Shown: piece after piece, positions 25,706-37,265 of the stretch
Position numbering within the stretch: the first letter of the stretch is position 1
Layout of the letters: every line of letters starts with the position of its first letter
From: Enterobacter sp. RHBSTW-00175
GTDB lineage: Bacteria > Pseudomonadota > Gammaproteobacteria > Enterobacterales > Enterobacteriaceae
Assembly: GCF_013927005.1 (NCBI RefSeq)
Contig: NZ_CP055930.1
Span: 4,402,001 to 4,466,000 of the forward strand
Reading direction: 5' to 3'
DNA length: 64,000 nt
The notes under the pieces: generated by a model
The model's database searches: none
What the model was told of the DNA's origin: nothing
What the model saw: the letters and a program-made list of their open reading frames with translations, nothing else
Position numbers and translations under genes: made by a program

Positions 25706-26074
25706 ATGGAATTGCATTCAGAAACCTTCAATCCTGCCGACTTTGCCTGGCGTGGTTTAACGCTAACGCCAGCGGCTGCGGCACATATTCACGAGCTGGT
25801 GGCTAAACAAACCGGGATCCTCGGCGTGCGCTTAGGCGTTAAGCAGACCGGTTGTGCAGGCTTCGGCTACGTGCTGGATACCGTCACGGAACCCGCAAAA
25901 GACGACCTGGTATTTGAAACCGATGGCGCGAAACTGTATGTCGCGCTACAGGCCATGCCCTTTATTGACGGAACTGAAGTCGACTACGTTCGCGAAGGGT
26001 TAAACCAGCTCTTTAAATTTCATAACCCGAAAGCCCAGAACGAATGCGGCTGCGGCGAAAGCTTTGGCGTATAG
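25706..26074 (+). CDS. sufA: Fe-S cluster A-type carrier SufA
   Basis: The 122-residue A-type carrier has the three conserved cysteines in KQTGCAGFG and the C-terminal [11 protein letters not shown]. It receives clusters from the SufBCD scaffold and passes them to target proteins. It is the first gene of sufABCDSE, behind Fur and IscR sites, with an AGGTGG ribosome site. Eight bases separate it from sufB. Confidence 0.97.
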   Translation: MELHSETFNPADFAWRGLTLTPAAAAHIHELVAKQTGILGVRLGVKQTGCAGFGYVLDTVTEPAKDDLVFETDGAKLYVALQAMPFIDGTEVDYVREGLNQLFKFHNPKAQNECGCGESFGV

Positions 26075-26082
26075 GCGGTACT

Positions 26083-27573
26083 ATGTCTCGTAATACTGAA
26101 GCAACTGATGATGTCAACACCTGGAGCGGCGGGCACCTCAACTATAAAGAGGGGTTCTTCACCCACCTGCAAACAGATGAACTGGCAAAAGGCATCAATG
26201 AAGATGTCATCCGCGCGATTTCGGCCAAGCGTAATGAGCCGGAGTGGATGCTTGAGTTCCGTCTGAATGCTTTCCGTGCCTGGCTTGAAATGGAAGAGCC
26301 ACACTGGCTAAAAGCGCACTATGACAAGCTGAACTATCAGGATTACAGCTACTACTCCGCGCCATCCTGCGGCAGTTGTGATGATACCTGCGCCTCGCAG
26401 CCGGGAGCCGTACAGCAAACCGGTGCCGAGAACAGCTTCCTGAGCAAAGAAGTCGAAGAGGCATTTAATCAGCTGGGCGTGCCGGTGCGGGAAGGTAAAG
26501 AGGTGGCGGTTGATGCCATTTTTGACTCCGTTTCAGTTGCCACCACCTACCGTGAAAAGCTGGCCGGGCAGGGCATTATTTTCTGCTCGTTTGGCGAAGC
26601 CATCCACGAACACCCCGATCTGGTGAAGAAGTACCTGGGGACGGTTGTACCGGGTAACGATAACTTTTTTGCCGCGCTCAACGCTGCGGTAGCGTCCGAT
26701 GGTACCTTTATTTACGTGCCAAAAGGCGTGCGCTGCCCGATGGAGCTGTCGACCTATTTCCGCATCAACGCCGAAAAAACCGGCCAGTTCGAACGCACGA
26801 TCCTGATTGCCGATGAGGGAAGCTACGTCAGCTACATCGAAGGCTGTTCTGCTCCGGTTCGTGACAGCTATCAGCTGCACGCGGCAGTGGTGGAAGTCAT
26901 CATCCACAAAGACGCCGAAGTGAAATACTCCACCGTGCAAAACTGGTTCCCGGGCGATGGTAACACCGGCGGCATCCTGAACTTCGTCACCAAGCGCGCG
27001 CTGTGCGAAGGCGAAAACAGCAAAATGTCCTGGACCCAGTCGGAAACCGGCTCTGCGATCACCTGGAAGTACCCAAGCTGCATTCTGCGTGGGGATAACT
27101 CCATCGGTGAGTTTTATTCTGTGGCGCTCACCAGCGGACGCCAGCAGGCGGATACCGGCACCAAGATGATCCACATTGGTAAAAACACCAAATCAACGAT
27201 TATCTCGAAAGGGATCTCCGCCGGGCACAGCCAGAACAGCTATCGCGGGCTGGTGAAAATCATGCCTACGGCCACCAACGCCCGTAACTTTACCCAGTGT
27301 GACTCAATGCTGATTGGCCCGGATAGCGGCGCACATACCTTCCCGTACGTGGAATGCCGTAACAACAGCGCCCAGCTGGAGCATGAAGCGACCACATCGC
27401 GTATTGGTGAAGATCAGCTCTTCTACTGCCTGCAACGCGGGATCAGTGAAGAAGATGCGATATCAATGATTGTTAACGGCTTCTGTAAGGATGTGTTCTC
27501 TGAACTGCCGCTGGAATTTGCCGTTGAAGCCCAAAAACTCCTCGCCATTAGTCTTGAACACAGCGTCGGTTAA
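26083..27573 (+). CDS. sufB: Fe-S assembly scaffold SufB
   Basis: The 496-residue protein starts [17 protein letters not shown]. It is the scaffold subunit of the SufBC2D complex on which clusters are built. The conserved C-terminal beta-helix has [20 protein letters not shown] with the essential Cys. I chose 26083, not the in-frame ATG at 26044, because family homology begins there. SufC and SufD follow in the operon. Confidence 0.97.
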   Translation: MSRNTEATDDVNTWSGGHLNYKEGFFTHLQTDELAKGINEDVIRAISAKRNEPEWMLEFRLNAFRAWLEMEEPHWLKAHYDKLNYQDYSYYSAPSCGSCDDTCASQPGAVQQTGAENSFLSKEVEEAFNQLGVPVREGKEVAVDAIFDSVSVATTYREKLAGQGIIFCSFGEAIHEHPDLVKKYLGTVVPGNDNFFAALNAAVASDGTFIYVPKGVRCPMELSTYFRINAEKTGQFERTILIADEGSYVSYIEGCSAPVRDSYQLHAAVVEVIIHKDAEVKYSTVQNWFPGDGNTGGILNFVTKRALCEGENSKMSWTQSETGSAITWKYPSCILRGDNSIGEFYSVALTSGRQQADTGTKMIHIGKNTKSTIISKGISAGHSQNSYRGLVKIMPTATNARNFTQCDSMLIGPDSGAHTFPYVECRNNSAQLEHEATTSRIGEDQLFYCLQRGISEEDAISMIVNGFCKDVFSELPLEFAVEAQKLLAISLEHSVG

Positions 27574-27582
27574 GGAAAGCAC

Positions 27583-28329
27583 ATGTTAAGCATTAAAGAT
27601 TTACAGGTAAGCGTTGAAGACAAAGAGATCCTGCGTGGCCTCAATTTTGACGTCAAACCGGGAGAAGTTCACGCCATCATGGGGCCAAACGGCTCCGGGA
27701 AAAGTACGCTTTCAGCGACGCTGGCAGGACGTGAAGATTACGAAGTCACCCGTGGTTCTGTCGAGTTTAACGGCAAAGATTTGCTCGAGATGTCACCGGA
27801 AGACCGCGCGGGAGAGGGCATCTTTATGGCCTTCCAGTACCCGGTAGAAATCCCTGGCGTCAGTAACCAGTTCTTCCTGCAAACGGCGCTCAATGCGGTG
27901 CGTAAATACCGTGGGCTGGAGGCGCTCGACCGATTTGACTTCCAGGATCTGATGGAAGAAAAAATCAAGCTGCTGAAAATGCCGGAAGATCTCCTGACCC
28001 GCTCTGTGAACGTCGGCTTCTCCGGCGGTGAGAAAAAGCGTAACGATATTCTGCAAATGGCGGTGCTGGAGCCGGAACTGTGCATTCTCGATGAAACCGA
28101 TTCTGGTCTGGATATCGATGCCCTGAAGATTGTGGCTGACGGCGTAAACTCCCTGCGCGACGGTAAACGTTCGTTCATTATCGTCACGCACTACCAGCGA
28201 ATTCTTGACTACATCAAACCGGATTACGTCCATGTGCTCTGGCAAGGGCGCATTGTGAAATCCGGCGATTTTACGCTGGTCAAACAACTGGAGGAGCAGG
28301 GCTATGGCTGGCTTACCGAACAGCAGTAA
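27583..28329 (+). CDS. sufC: Suf ATPase SufC
   Basis: The 248-residue ABC-type ATPase has Walker A GPNGSGKST, signature FSGGEKKR and Walker B LCILDETDSG. It forms the ATPase of SufBC2D and drives scaffold rearrangement; it is soluble, not a transporter. Its 3' end overlaps sufD by 26 bp. Confidence 0.97.
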   Translation: MLSIKDLQVSVEDKEILRGLNFDVKPGEVHAIMGPNGSGKSTLSATLAGREDYEVTRGSVEFNGKDLLEMSPEDRAGEGIFMAFQYPVEIPGVSNQFFLQTALNAVRKYRGLEALDRFDFQDLMEEKIKLLKMPEDLLTRSVNVGFSGGEKKRNDILQMAVLEPELCILDETDSGLDIDALKIVADGVNSLRDGKRSFIIVTHYQRILDYIKPDYVHVLWQGRIVKSGDFTLVKQLEEQGYGWLTEQQ

Positions 28330-29575
28330 CGCGCTACAGCAGTGGCATCGCCTGTTTGAAGCGCAGGGCGACTCGCGCTCTGAACATGCCCAACAGCACC
28401 TTCAACAGATGCTGCGCCTGGGATTGCCGACGCGTAAGCATGAAAACTGGAAATACACCCCGCTCGACGGATTGCTGAACGGCCAGTTCGTGACCCGTCT
28501 GGCGGATGTCAGCAAGGCTCAGTGCGATCTGCTGGCGCTGAGCGTGGCGGCAGTGCGTCTGGTATTTGTTGACGGGCGCTTCCACCCGGAACTGAGTGAC
28601 GATACACAGAACAGCGGCTTTGAGATAACCGTGAATAACGACCGCCAGCCGCTCGCGGTGCCGGTACAGCCGGAGGTGTTCCTGCACCTTACCGAAAGCC
28701 TGGCGCAGAGTGTCACGCAGATCCGCGTAAAACGTAACCAGCGCCCGGCGAAGCCGTTGCTGTTGATGCATATCACTCAGGGGCTGCCGGGCGAAGAGAT
28801 CAACACTGCGCATTATCGCCACCATCTTGAACTGGCCGAAGGGGCGGAGGCGACGATCATCGAACACTACGTTAGCCTGAATGACGCGCCGCACTTTACC
28901 GGCGCACGCCTGACGATGAACGTGGCGGCAAATGCGCAACTTCACCATATCAAGCTGGCGTTTGAAAACCCGGCCAGCCACCACTTTGCCCATAACGATA
29001 TTCTGCTGGGAGCCGATGCGGCGGCATATAGCCACGGCTTCCTGTTGGGCGGCGCAGTACTGCGCCACAACACCAGCACGCAGCTGAATGGTGAAAACAC
29101 TACGCTTCGCATTAATAGTCTGGCGATGCCGGTTAAATCGGAAGTGTGCGATACCCGCACCTGGCTTGAGCACAACAAAGGCTACTGCAACAGCCGCCAG
29201 CTGCATAAAACCATCGTCAGCGATAAAGGCCGCGCGGTATTTAACGGCTTGATTAACGTGGCGCAACACGCCATCAAAACTGACGGGCAGATGACCAACA
29301 ACAACCTGCTGTTAGGGCGCCTGGCGGAAGTGGATACCAAACCGCAGCTTGAGATCTACGCCGACGATGTGAAGTGCAGCCACGGCGCCACGGTTGGCCG
29401 TATTGACGATGAACAGATGTTCTATCTGCGCTCGCGTGGGATCGACAAACAGGCGGCGCAGAAGATGATTATTTACGCGTTTGCGGCAGAACTGACGGAA
29501 GCGCTGCGTGATAACGCGTTAAAACAGCAGGTGCTGGAGCGTATTGGTCAGCGTCTGCCTGGAGGCGAAGCATGA
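28304..29575 (+). CDS. sufD: Fe-S assembly protein SufD
   Basis: The 423-residue protein is a SufB paralogue with the C-terminal signature [21 protein letters not shown]. It partners SufB and SufC and is needed for iron acquisition by the scaffold. It overlaps sufC by 26 bp and sufS by 4 bp (ATGA), so translation of the operon is tightly coupled. Confidence 0.97.
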   Translation: MAGLPNSSNALQQWHRLFEAQGDSRSEHAQQHLQQMLRLGLPTRKHENWKYTPLDGLLNGQFVTRLADVSKAQCDLLALSVAAVRLVFVDGRFHPELSDDTQNSGFEITVNNDRQPLAVPVQPEVFLHLTESLAQSVTQIRVKRNQRPAKPLLLMHITQGLPGEEINTAHYRHHLELAEGAEATIIEHYVSLNDAPHFTGARLTMNVAANAQLHHIKLAFENPASHHFAHNDILLGADAAAYSHGFLLGGAVLRHNTSTQLNGENTTLRINSLAMPVKSEVCDTRTWLEHNKGYCNSRQLHKTIVSDKGRAVFNGLINVAQHAIKTDGQMTNNNLLLGRLAEVDTKPQLEIYADDVKCSHGATVGRIDDEQMFYLRSRGIDKQAAQKMIIYAFAAELTEALRDNALKQQVLERIGQRLPGGEA

Positions 29576-30792
29576 GTTTTCCCGTAGAGAAAGTACGGGC
29601 GGATTTTCCGGTTCTGACCCGTGAAGTGAACGGTCTGCCGCTGGCCTATCTCGACAGTGCTGCCAGCGCTCAGAAACCGAATCAGGTGATTGACGCTGAA
29701 GCGGAGTTCTACCGCCACGGCTATGCCGCCGTGCATCGCGGTATTCATACGCTCAGCGCTGAGGCAACGCAGAGCATGGAAAACGTGCGCACCCAGGTGG
29801 CGGCGTTCCTCAATGCGCGCTCGCCGGAAGAGCTGGTATTTGTGCGCGGCACCACCGAAGGGATAAACCTGGTGGCGAACAGCTGGGGCAGCGCACAGGT
29901 CCACGCCGGGGATAACATCATCATTACCCAGATGGAACATCACGCGAATATCGTTCCCTGGCAGATGCTCTGCGAGCGCACAGGCGCACAGCTGCGCGTG
30001 ATCCCGTTGAACAAGGATGGCACCCTACAGCTGGCGCAACTCGACGTGTTGCTTGATGAACGCACCCGGCTGGTGGCTGTCACGCAAGTATCTAACGTCC
30101 TGGGGACCGAAAACCCGGTGGCGGAGATTATCGAAAAAGCGCATCAGGTAGGTGCGAAAGTGCTGGTTGATGGCGCGCAGGCCGTGATGCACCACGCCAT
30201 TGACGTGCAGGCGCTGGATTGCGATTTCTACGTTTTTTCCGGGCATAAGCTCTACGGGCCAACCGGCATCGGCGTGCTGTATGTCAAAGACGCGATTTTG
30301 CAGGCTATGCCACCCTGGGAAGGGGGCGGGTCAATGATTGCCACCGTCAGTCTGACGGAAGGTACCACTTACACACGTGCGCCGTGGCGCTTTGAGGCGG
30401 GCACGCCTAATACGGGCGGGATTATCGGCCTTGGGGCGGCGATTGCGTATATCTCCTCGATTGGTCTTGATGCCATTCAGGAGTACGAACAGGTGCTGAT
30501 GCACTACGCCTTACAGGAGCTTTCCAGTGTACCGGATCTGGTCTTATACGGCCCGGCCGACAGGAAAGGGGTGATTGCCTTTAATCTGGGTAAACACCAT
30601 GCCTACGATGTGGGCAGTTTCCTGGATAATTACGGCGTGGCCGTGCGTACCGGGCATCATTGTGCCATGCCGCTGATGGCATTTTACCAGGTGCCGGCGA
30701 TGTGCCGGGCATCGCTGATGATGTATAACACAATGGAAGAGGTCGACAGACTGGTGGCGGGACTTAAACGTATCCACCAGCTGCTTGGATAA
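29572..30792 (+). CDS. sufS: Cysteine desulfurase SufS
   Basis: The 406-residue class V aminotransferase-fold enzyme takes sulfur from L-cysteine as a persulfide. The PLP lysine is in [13 protein letters not shown] and the active-site Cys in [11 protein letters not shown] near residue 364. It hands sulfur to SufE, encoded 14 bp downstream. Confidence 0.97.
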   Translation: MSFPVEKVRADFPVLTREVNGLPLAYLDSAASAQKPNQVIDAEAEFYRHGYAAVHRGIHTLSAEATQSMENVRTQVAAFLNARSPEELVFVRGTTEGINLVANSWGSAQVHAGDNIIITQMEHHANIVPWQMLCERTGAQLRVIPLNKDGTLQLAQLDVLLDERTRLVAVTQVSNVLGTENPVAEIIEKAHQVGAKVLVDGAQAVMHHAIDVQALDCDFYVFSGHKLYGPTGIGVLYVKDAILQAMPPWEGGGSMIATVSLTEGTTYTRAPWRFEAGTPNTGGIIGLGAAIAYISSIGLDAIQEYEQVLMHYALQELSSVPDLVLYGPADRKGVIAFNLGKHHAYDVGSFLDNYGVAVRTGHHCAMPLMAFYQVPAMCRASLMMYNTMEEVDRLVAGLKRIHQLLG

Positions 30793-30806
30793 CGGAGAGG
30801 CAAGAG

Positions 30807-31223
30807 ATGGCCGATTTGCCGGACAGAGATAAACTGCTGCGTAACTTTGGGCGTTGTGCAAACTGGGAAGAGAAATATCTCTATATTATCGAGCTGGGGC
30901 AGCGTTTGCCCCCACTCGGTGAGGAAGAGCATAACCCACAAAACAGTATTCAGGGCTGCCAGAGCCAGGTGTGGATCGTCATGCGCCAGAACGATGCTGG
31001 CGTAATTGAATTGCAGGGCGACAGCGATGCGGCCATTGTGAAGGGGCTTATCGCGGTGGTGTTTATTCTTTATCACCAGATGTCAGCACAGGATATTGTC
31101 ACTTTTGACGTGCGCCCGTGGTTTGAAAAAATGGCGCTGACACAACACCTCACCCCGTCCCGTTCTCAGGGACTCGAAGCGATGATTCGCGCAATTCGCT
31201 CCAAAGCGTCAATCATTAGCTAG
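30807..31223 (+). CDS. sufE: Sulfur acceptor SufE
   Basis: The 138-residue protein stimulates SufS and carries its persulfide on the Cys in IQGCQSQVW (near residue 51). It is the last gene of the suf operon, followed by a terminator. Confidence 0.97.
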   Translation: MADLPDRDKLLRNFGRCANWEEKYLYIIELGQRLPPLGEEEHNPQNSIQGCQSQVWIVMRQNDAGVIELQGDSDAAIVKGLIAVVFILYHQMSAQDIVTFDVRPWFEKMALTQHLTPSRSQGLEAMIRAIRSKASIIS

Positions 31224-31250
31224 ACTTAACAGACAGCATTCATTCTGTTT

Positions 31251-31279
31251 CGCGAGGTGGTTCCCGCCTCGCTGGTTTT
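31251..31279 (+). terminator. Terminator of the suf operon
   Basis: A stem GCGAGG / CCTCGC with an 8 bp loop is followed by TGGTTTTT, 28 bp after sufE. Confidence 0.8.
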
Positions 31280-31320
31280 TCAGCTTTCTGGCTTTCTGCC
31301 AGTGAATAAGGAATCTCAGC

Positions 31321-32334
31321 ATGAAGCGCGCGTCTATTATTACTCTATTACTCCTCGGTTCGCTCGGTGCGCTTAATTCGGCCTGGGCGGTTGATTATCC
31401 ATTGCCGCCTGTCGGCAGTAGACTTATTGGTCAAAATCAAACCTACACCATTCAGGAAGGGGACAATAAACTTCAGGCCATTGCCCGACGATTTAATACG
31501 GCTGCACAGTTGATCCTCGAAACCAATAATACGATAGCCCCGGTTAATCCTGCGCCGGGAACCGTAATTACGATCCCCTCACAGATGCTACTGCCAGACA
31601 CGCCGCGCGAAGGCATTGTCGTGAACCTGGCTGAGCTACGGCTTTACTACTTCCCTCCAGGTGAAAACATTGTTCAGGTTTTCCCGCTGGGCATTGGGCA
31701 ACTGGGTCTGGAAACCCCGGTTACCACTACGCGCGTGAGTCAGAAAATCCCTAATCCAACCTGGACACCTACACCCGGCATCAGAGCGCGCTCACTGGCG
31801 CAGGGTATTAAACTGCCCCCGGTAGTCCCCGCAGGGCCAAATAACCCGTTAGGACGCTTTGCACTGCGTTTAGGTGTGGGGCATGGGGAATATCTCATTC
31901 ACGGGACCAGTGCGCCCGACAGTGTAGGGTTGCGGGTCAGTTCCGGGTGTATGCGCATGAACGCGCCGGATATTAAGGCGTTGTTTGAACAGGCGCGCGT
32001 CGGTACGCGTGTGCAGATCATCAACGAGCCGGTGAAATACTCCGTTGAACCTGATGGCAGACGTTACGTCGAAGTCCACCGTCCTCTGGCGCAGCAAGAA
32101 GGGGAGAACCCACAGACAACGCCAATTAACCACTCAACAGACTTTGCCTCTTTTGTCACTCAGTCCGGGAGTGATAAAGGGCTCATCAACAAAGCGTTAT
32201 CGCGCCGCGCGGGGATACCTGTGGTGGTGTCAGCTGGCAATGGTCCGTCAGCGAATAATGCGGTGTTATCGGTACAGAACAGCCGGGTGTCTGCGGCGGT
32301 ATCAGAAGGCGAGGGTGAGAAGGTTACGCAGTAG
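31321..32334 (+). CDS. ldtE: L,D-transpeptidase LdtE
   Basis: The 337-residue periplasmic enzyme has a signal peptide ending NSAWA and a LysM domain (about residues 38-85, [18 protein letters not shown]). The YkuD catalytic domain (about 95-235) has the [20 protein letters not shown] motif with the active-site Cys. It forms 3-3 meso-DAP crosslinks in peptidoglycan. Its neighbour lpp encodes the lipoprotein that other L,D-transpeptidases attach to the wall. The two genes are convergent and share a terminator. Confidence 0.95.
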   Translation: MKRASIITLLLLGSLGALNSAWAVDYPLPPVGSRLIGQNQTYTIQEGDNKLQAIARRFNTAAQLILETNNTIAPVNPAPGTVITIPSQMLLPDTPREGIVVNLAELRLYYFPPGENIVQVFPLGIGQLGLETPVTTTRVSQKIPNPTWTPTPGIRARSLAQGIKLPPVVPAGPNNPLGRFALRLGVGHGEYLIHGTSAPDSVGLRVSSGCMRMNAPDIKALFEQARVGTRVQIINEPVKYSVEPDGRRYVEVHRPLAQQEGENPQTTPINHSTDFASFVTQSGSDKGLINKALSRRAGIPVVVSAGNGPSANNAVLSVQNSRVSAAVSEGEGEKVTQ

Positions 32335-32346
32335 GAATGTGAAGGC

Positions 32347-32378
32347 AAAAAAAATGGCGCACAATGTGCGCCATTTTA
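32347..32378. terminator. Bidirectional terminator between ldtE and lpp
   Basis: The stem AAAATGGCGCAC / GTGCGCCATTTT has A/T tails on both sides, so it should stop transcription from both convergent genes. Confidence 0.88.
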
Positions 32379-32391
32379 TTAACAGGTACTA

Positions 32392-32640
<249 letters not shown>

Positions 32641-32672
32641 CTAGATTGAGTTAATCTCCATGTAGCGTTACA

Positions 32673-32703
32673 AGTATTACACAAAGTTTTTTAGGTTGAG
32701 AAT
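32673..32703 (-). promoter_or_regulatory. lpp promoter
   Basis: On the minus strand -10 TAATAC and -35 TTCTCA are 17 bp apart, and the leader from about 32672 to 32629 is practically the same as the E. coli lpp leader as I recall it. Apart from this promoter the ~310 bp lpp-pykF gap is AT-rich and holds no gene. Confidence 0.8.
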
Positions 32704-32885
32704 ATTTTTTTGATGGGAATACGCCTATTTTTGATCGTTCGCTCAAAGAAGCAACGAATTCGGCATTTTTGTCGAAAAAGCTATGTTAAAAAAGGCATTT
32801 TTCATCGGATTCATCTTAGATAATTCGCTATTAAATAGAAAAACCCGATTTGCTTTTTGAATAAATCTGGCTAATGCCTGGAATA

Positions 32886-32913
32886 AAAAAAGCGCCCCGA
32901 AGGGCGCTTTTAT
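32886..32913 (-). terminator. Terminator of pykF
   Basis: The stem AGCGCCC / GGGCGCT has seven T on the minus strand side, 26 bp after the pykF stop. Confidence 0.88.
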
Positions 32914-32938
32914 CAAAAATTAATTCGTTCGAGAATTA

Positions 32939-34360
32939 TTACAGTACGTGAACAGATGCAGTGTTGGTTGTACCAGCTGGTACCAGAGCACCAGAAACCA
33001 TCACCACAACGTCGCCTTTCTGTGCCAGGCCGCGTTCAACGAGTTGCAGCGCCACTTCTTTACCCAGACGGTAGAAATCGTCTGTAGACGCGATCTCTTT
33101 CACCAGGTGAGGAACAACACCTTTGCTCAGTACCAGCTGACGAGCAGTGGTTTCGTTGGTGGTCAGGGCCAGAATGGTGGCATCCGGGAAGTATTTACGG
33201 ATAGCACGGGCAGATTTACCGCCCTGGGTCGCAACCACAATCAGTGGTGCTTCCAGTTTCTCAGCAGTTTCTACCGCACCACGGCACACTGCTTCAGTGA
33301 TGCGCAGTTTACGGCTGTCGTTGTTGTAATCCAGACGGCTGGTCATCACGCGGTCGGTACGTTCACAGATGGTGGCCATGATGCTCACGGCTTCCAGCGG
33401 ATATTTACCTTTAGCGGATTCGCCAGACAGCATTACTGCGTCAGTACCGTCCAGGATGGCGTTCGCCACGTCGCCTGCTTCAGCGCGGGTTGGGCGTGGG
33501 TTTTTGATCATGGAGTCCAGCATCTGCGTTGCAGTGATAACCACTTTACGCGCGCGAACACACTTCTCGATCATCATCTTCTGCGCGAAGATAACTTCTT
33601 CAACCGGGATCTCAACACCCAGGTCACCACGAGCAACCATGATACCGTCAGACGCTTCGAGAATTTCGTCGAAGTTGTTCAGACCTTCCTGGTTTTCGAT
33701 TTTGGAGATGATCTGGATCTTCTCGCCGCCGTGCGCTTTCAGGTGCTCACGGATTTCAACCACGTCGGAACGTTTACGGATAAAGGACGCTGCAACGAAA
33801 TCAACGCCTTGTTCGCAACCGAAGATCAGGTCTTGCTTGTCTTTTTCAGCCAGTGCTGGCAGCGCGATGGAAACGCCTGGCAGGTTAACGCCTTTGTTTT
33901 CACCCAGGTCGCCGTTGTTCAGCACTTTACAGATAACCTTGTTACCTTCGATAGCGGTAACTTCCATACCGATCAGACCATCGTCCACCAGAACGGTGTT
34001 ACCGACGGACAGATCGCTGGTGAAGCCTTCATAGGTCACAGCAACGATTTCGTTGTTGCCGACAACAGACTTGTCAGTGGTGAAGGTGAAGGTCTGGCCA
34101 GCTTTCAGAGAGACGTCGTTACCGCCTTCCAGTTTGATGGTACGGATTTCAGGACCTTTGGTATCGAGCAGGATAGCGGCTTTTTTACCGGTCTTGCTCA
34201 TCACGTTGCGCAAGTTCTGGATACGCTGACCGTGTTCAGCATAGTCACCGTGGGAGAAGTTCAGACGCATAACGTTCATGCCGGCGTCCAGCATTTTGGT
34301 CAGCATCTCTTCAGATTCGGTTTTCGGGCCGATGGTGCAAACAATTTTCGTCTTTTTCAT
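32939..34360 (-). CDS. pykF: Pyruvate kinase I
   Basis: The 473-residue enzyme converts PEP and ADP to pyruvate and ATP. It starts [20 protein letters not shown] and has the catalytic motif [13 protein letters not shown] and the substrate lysine in ISKIENQEG. The C-terminal fructose-1,6-bisphosphate-binding domain ends [10 protein letters not shown] chose 34360; the frame is open to 34462 but homology starts here. It is three residues longer than the E. coli enzyme near residue 445 (an LVE insertion in the allosteric domain). A Cra operator lies upstream. Confidence 0.98.
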   Translation of the reverse strand: MKKTKIVCTIGPKTESEEMLTKMLDAGMNVMRLNFSHGDYAEHGQRIQNLRNVMSKTGKKAAILLDTKGPEIRTIKLEGGNDVSLKAGQTFTFTTDKSVVGNNEIVAVTYEGFTSDLSVGNTVLVDDGLIGMEVTAIEGNKVICKVLNNGDLGENKGVNLPGVSIALPALAEKDKQDLIFGCEQGVDFVAASFIRKRSDVVEIREHLKAHGGEKIQIISKIENQEGLNNFDEILEASDGIMVARGDLGVEIPVEEVIFAQKMMIEKCVRARKVVITATQMLDSMIKNPRPTRAEAGDVANAILDGTDAVMLSGESAKGKYPLEAVSIMATICERTDRVMTSRLDYNNDSRKLRITEAVCRGAVETAEKLEAPLIVVATQGGKSARAIRKYFPDATILALTTNETTARQLVLSKGVVPHLVKEIASTDDFYRLGKEVALQLVERGLAQKGDVVVMVSGALVPAGTTNTASVHVL

Positions 34361-34564
34361 GACAGTCTTAGTCTTTAAGTTGGGAAGGATATGGAAATCT
34401 CGCTCCGGGGGCGCACCGCCGCGGAGCCAAACCTGTGTTGCAAAAGAGTATATGACACGCACTAAGGATAGGAGACATCAAATGAGCGTGCAGAAGAAAG
34501 TGTGCCTGAGTGTCAGCCCAACGGAGGAGAGGAAAAGTTGTACGTTGTTTTTTGTATTCCAAGC

Positions 34565-34578
34565 GCTGAAACCATTCA
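34565..34578. promoter_or_regulatory. Cra operator of pykF
   Basis: GCTGAAACCATTCA fits the Cra consensus closely, about 205 bp upstream of pykF. Cra represses pykF in E. coli and activates ppsA, so the two sites in this window act in opposite directions on the PEP/pyruvate node. The remaining 34361-34737 is the pykF leader and promoter, with no gene seen. Confidence 0.78.
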
Positions 34579-34737
34579 CCAGGGATTAGGCGCGCATTAT
34601 ACGCTGATTTTCTGATAAAAGGAAAATGAAAACAGCGTTTCAAAAATAATCTGTGCAGATTCACATAAGATTGTTATCAAGGCGTTAAAGCATAATGACA
34701 ACTTATGGCGGCAGGCTCGTCACCCGCCGCATTTAGC

Positions 34738-35883
34738 TCAAATTTTTAGCGCCTGATCCAGGTCGGCAATCAAATCCTGCACATCTTCAATACCCACAGA
34801 AAGACGGATCAGCTGCGGCACAATGCCGTTTGCCCGTCGTTGCTCGGGCGGAATAGAGGCATGGGTCATGCTGTAAGGCTGGCTGACCAGGCTTTCAACG
34901 CCGCCCAGGCTTTCCGCCAGGGTAAACAGTTTCAGCTTGCGGATGATCTCCGTCGCCCGTTGCGCATCTCCTTTTACCACCACCGAAATCATGCCACCGG
35001 GCAGGGCCATCTGCCGGCGCGCGAGCTGATACTGCGGATGGGACTCAAGCCAAGGGAACCACACTTTTTCCACCTGCGGGTGGTGCTCCAGCCATTGCGC
35101 AATCGCCAGGGCGTTGGCACTGTGCTTTTCCACGCGCAGTGAAAGGGTACGAATTCCTCGCAGCGTGAGGAAACTGCTGAACGGATCGAGTACACCGCCC
35201 ACCGCATTTTGCAGATAGCCCAGTTTATCGGCCAGTTCCGGGTTGTCGCCCACAACGGCTACCCCGGCAACCACATCCGAATGGCCGTTCAGGTATTTGG
35301 TTGCGGAGTGCACCACGATATCAAACCCCGACTCCAGCGGGCGGTGGATCACCGGCGAAGCAAACGTGTTGTCGGCTACGCTGATAAGGTGATGGCGACG
35401 GGCGATATCCGCAATGGCGGCCAGATCGGCCAGCTTCAGCAAGGGATTCGTCGGCGTTTCGACCCACACCATACGCGTGTCGGGCCGGATTGCGGCTTCC
35501 AGCGCCACCACGTCGCCCGGCTTAACCCAGCTGACCTGCAACCCGGTGCTGCGTTTGCGCACATTTTCAAACAGGCGGTACGTCCCGCCATAGACATCAT
35601 CAATAGCAACGATGTGACTGTCTTTATCCAGCAATTCCAGCACCGTGGCGATAGCCGCCAGACCGGATGCGAAGGCGTAACCGCGGGTGCCGCTTTCCAG
35701 CGTGGCAATGGCGGTTTCAAGGGCGTGACGGGTTGGATTGCCACTGCGGGAATATTCGTAGCCGGTATGTTCACCCGGTGACGGTTGCGCAAACGTCGAA
35801 GTAGCGTAAATCGGTGGCATCACTGCACCGTGCTGGTCGTTAAATTCACCGCTGTGAACGCTGAGGGTGGCTAAATTTGTCAT
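34738..35883 (-). CDS. Cystathionine gamma-lyase/synthase-type PLP enzyme (MtcC-like)
   Basis: The 381-residue Cys/Met-metabolism PLP enzyme has the PLP lysine in VHSATKYLNGHSD and the substrate segments YSRSGNPTR and SLGGVESLVSQP. With a cystathionine beta-synthase gene 11 bp upstream it most likely acts as a gamma-lyase, splitting cystathionine to cysteine, 2-oxobutyrate and ammonia. The pair matches the mtcBC reverse transsulfuration genes described in Klebsiella, which E. coli K-12 lacks. Sequence alone does not exclude gamma-synthase activity. Confidence 0.85.
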   Translation of the reverse strand: MTNLATLSVHSGEFNDQHGAVMPPIYATSTFAQPSPGEHTGYEYSRSGNPTRHALETAIATLESGTRGYAFASGLAAIATVLELLDKDSHIVAIDDVYGGTYRLFENVRKRSTGLQVSWVKPGDVVALEAAIRPDTRMVWVETPTNPLLKLADLAAIADIARRHHLISVADNTFASPVIHRPLESGFDIVVHSATKYLNGHSDVVAGVAVVGDNPELADKLGYLQNAVGGVLDPFSSFLTLRGIRTLSLRVEKHSANALAIAQWLEHHPQVEKVWFPWLESHPQYQLARRQMALPGGMISVVVKGDAQRATEIIRKLKLFTLAESLGGVESLVSQPYSMTHASIPPEQRRANGIVPQLIRLSVGIEDVQDLIADLDQALKI

Positions 35884-35894
35884 TGTCTCTTCCT

Positions 35895-37265
35895 TTATTT
35901 TTGCAGACGGTTGCGCCAGGCGGTGAGAACGTCGCTGCGCGTAATCAGACCCAGAAAGCGATCGTTATCATTAATGACCGCCACCAGCCCACGATCGAAA
36001 ATCGTGTTCAGTGCGCTTTCCGGGGCGCGTTTATCCAGAAACTCCACCTGACGCGTCATGGCATCGGTGACGGGGAGGGCGAAACGGTCGCCGTCACCGC
36101 CGATGTGGCGCAGCAGATCCCACTCATCGATGATGCCGACGACCTTGCCGTCATCCAGCACCGGGAGTTGTGAGATGTCGTACAGACGCATTCGTGCCAG
36201 CACGGTGGAGAGCGTGTCATCCGGCGCGGCGGTCACCGTGGCGCCTTCATCATGGCGCAGGGCGATGTAGTCAGAGAGATCGCCTGCCTGCGGGCGAGAG
36301 ATAAGCCCCTGCTGGCGCATCCAGTCGTCGTTGAACATCTTCGACAGATACTTATTCCCGCTGTCGCAGGCGAACGTCACCACGCGTTTGGGGGTTGTTT
36401 GCGCCTGGCAATATTTCAGCGCCGCCGCCAGCAGAGTCCCGCTGGAAGAGCCCGCCAGAATGCCTTCTGTTTTCAGCAGCTCGCGGGCGGTAGCGAAAGC
36501 TTCGCGGTCAGTAATACGCCAGGCGCGATTAACGCCTTCGATATGGGCCAGCGGGGGAATAAAGTCTTCCCCAATTCCCTCGACCAGCCACGAGCCTGCA
36601 TCATGATAACGCCCGGTTTCGACCTGATCGGCCAGAACTGAGCCAGCGGGATCGGCGAGTACAAATTCGGTATGGGGAGAATGTTCAGCAAACCACGCCT
36701 GAAGGCCGCCCAGCGTGCCGCCGGAGCCCACGCCAACTACAATGGCGTCGATATCGCCATCAAGTTGTTCATACAGCTCCGGGGCCGTGGTGGTGCGGTG
36801 AGCCAGCGGGTTGGCGTCATTATTAAACTGATCGATGTAAAACGCGCCGGGAAGTTCGTTCGCCAGGCGCTGCGCGTAATCCTGATAATAAGCCGGATGG
36901 CCTTTATTAACGTCTGAACGCGTCAGCACCACCTGTGCGCCCAACGCCCGCAGGTGGAAAATCTTCTCGCGGCTCATTTTGTCGGGAACCACGAGGATCA
37001 GCGAGTAGCCTTTTTGTGCGGCAATTAACGCAAGGCCAAGCCCGGTATTGCCAGCGGTGGCCTCAATAATCGTCCCGCCGGGCTGTAGCAGGCCGTTGCG
37101 CTCTGCTTCGTTAATCATCGATAACGCAACGCGATCTTTGATAGAGCCACCCGGGTTCTGGTTTTCCAGCTTCAGAAACAAGGCGCAAGGACCGGTATTG
37201 AGCTTGTGCAACTGAATAAGCGGAGTACGGCCTATCAGTTCAGTGACAGAGTGATAAATCGCCAT
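35895..37265 (-). CDS. Cystathionine beta-synthase (MtcB-like) with CBS domains
   Basis: The 456-residue protein has a PLP type II catalytic core (about residues 1-320) with the Schiff-base lysine in NPGGSIKDR, the AGNTGLG loop and the GVGSGGTLGG phosphate clamp. Two CBS domains follow (about 335-456), probably regulatory. It condenses homocysteine and serine to cystathionine. I chose the ATG at 37265, which has AGGAAAA before it, over 37289. It forms an operon with the downstream lyase gene and is divergent from a MetNIQ-like importer, so the locus looks devoted to using methionine as a sulfur source. Confidence 0.88.
   Translation of the reverse strand: MAIYHSVTELIGRTPLIQLHKLNTGPCALFLKLENQNPGGSIKDRVALSMINEAERNGLLQPGGTIIEATAGNTGLGLALIAAQKGYSLILVVPDKMSREKIFHLRALGAQVVLTRSDVNKGHPAYYQDYAQRLANELPGAFYIDQFNNDANPLAHRTTTAPELYEQLDGDIDAIVVGVGSGGTLGGLQAWFAEHSPHTEFVLADPAGSVLADQVETGRYHDAGSWLVEGIGEDFIPPLAHIEGVNRAWRITDREAFATARELLKTEGILAGSSSGTLLAAALKYCQAQTTPKRVVTFACDSGNKYLSKMFNDDWMRQQGLISRPQAGDLSDYIALRHDEGATVTAAPDDTLSTVLARMRLYDISQLPVLDDGKVVGIIDEWDLLRHIGGDGDRFALPVTDAMTRQVEFLDKRAPESALNTIFDRGLVAVINDNDRFLGLITRSDVLTAWRNRLQK

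Noticed and set aside
32948..34378. 476-codon plus-strand open frame opposite pykF
   Set aside because: It is a long antisense frame produced by the codon bias of pykF; the protein has no family and pykF is certain.
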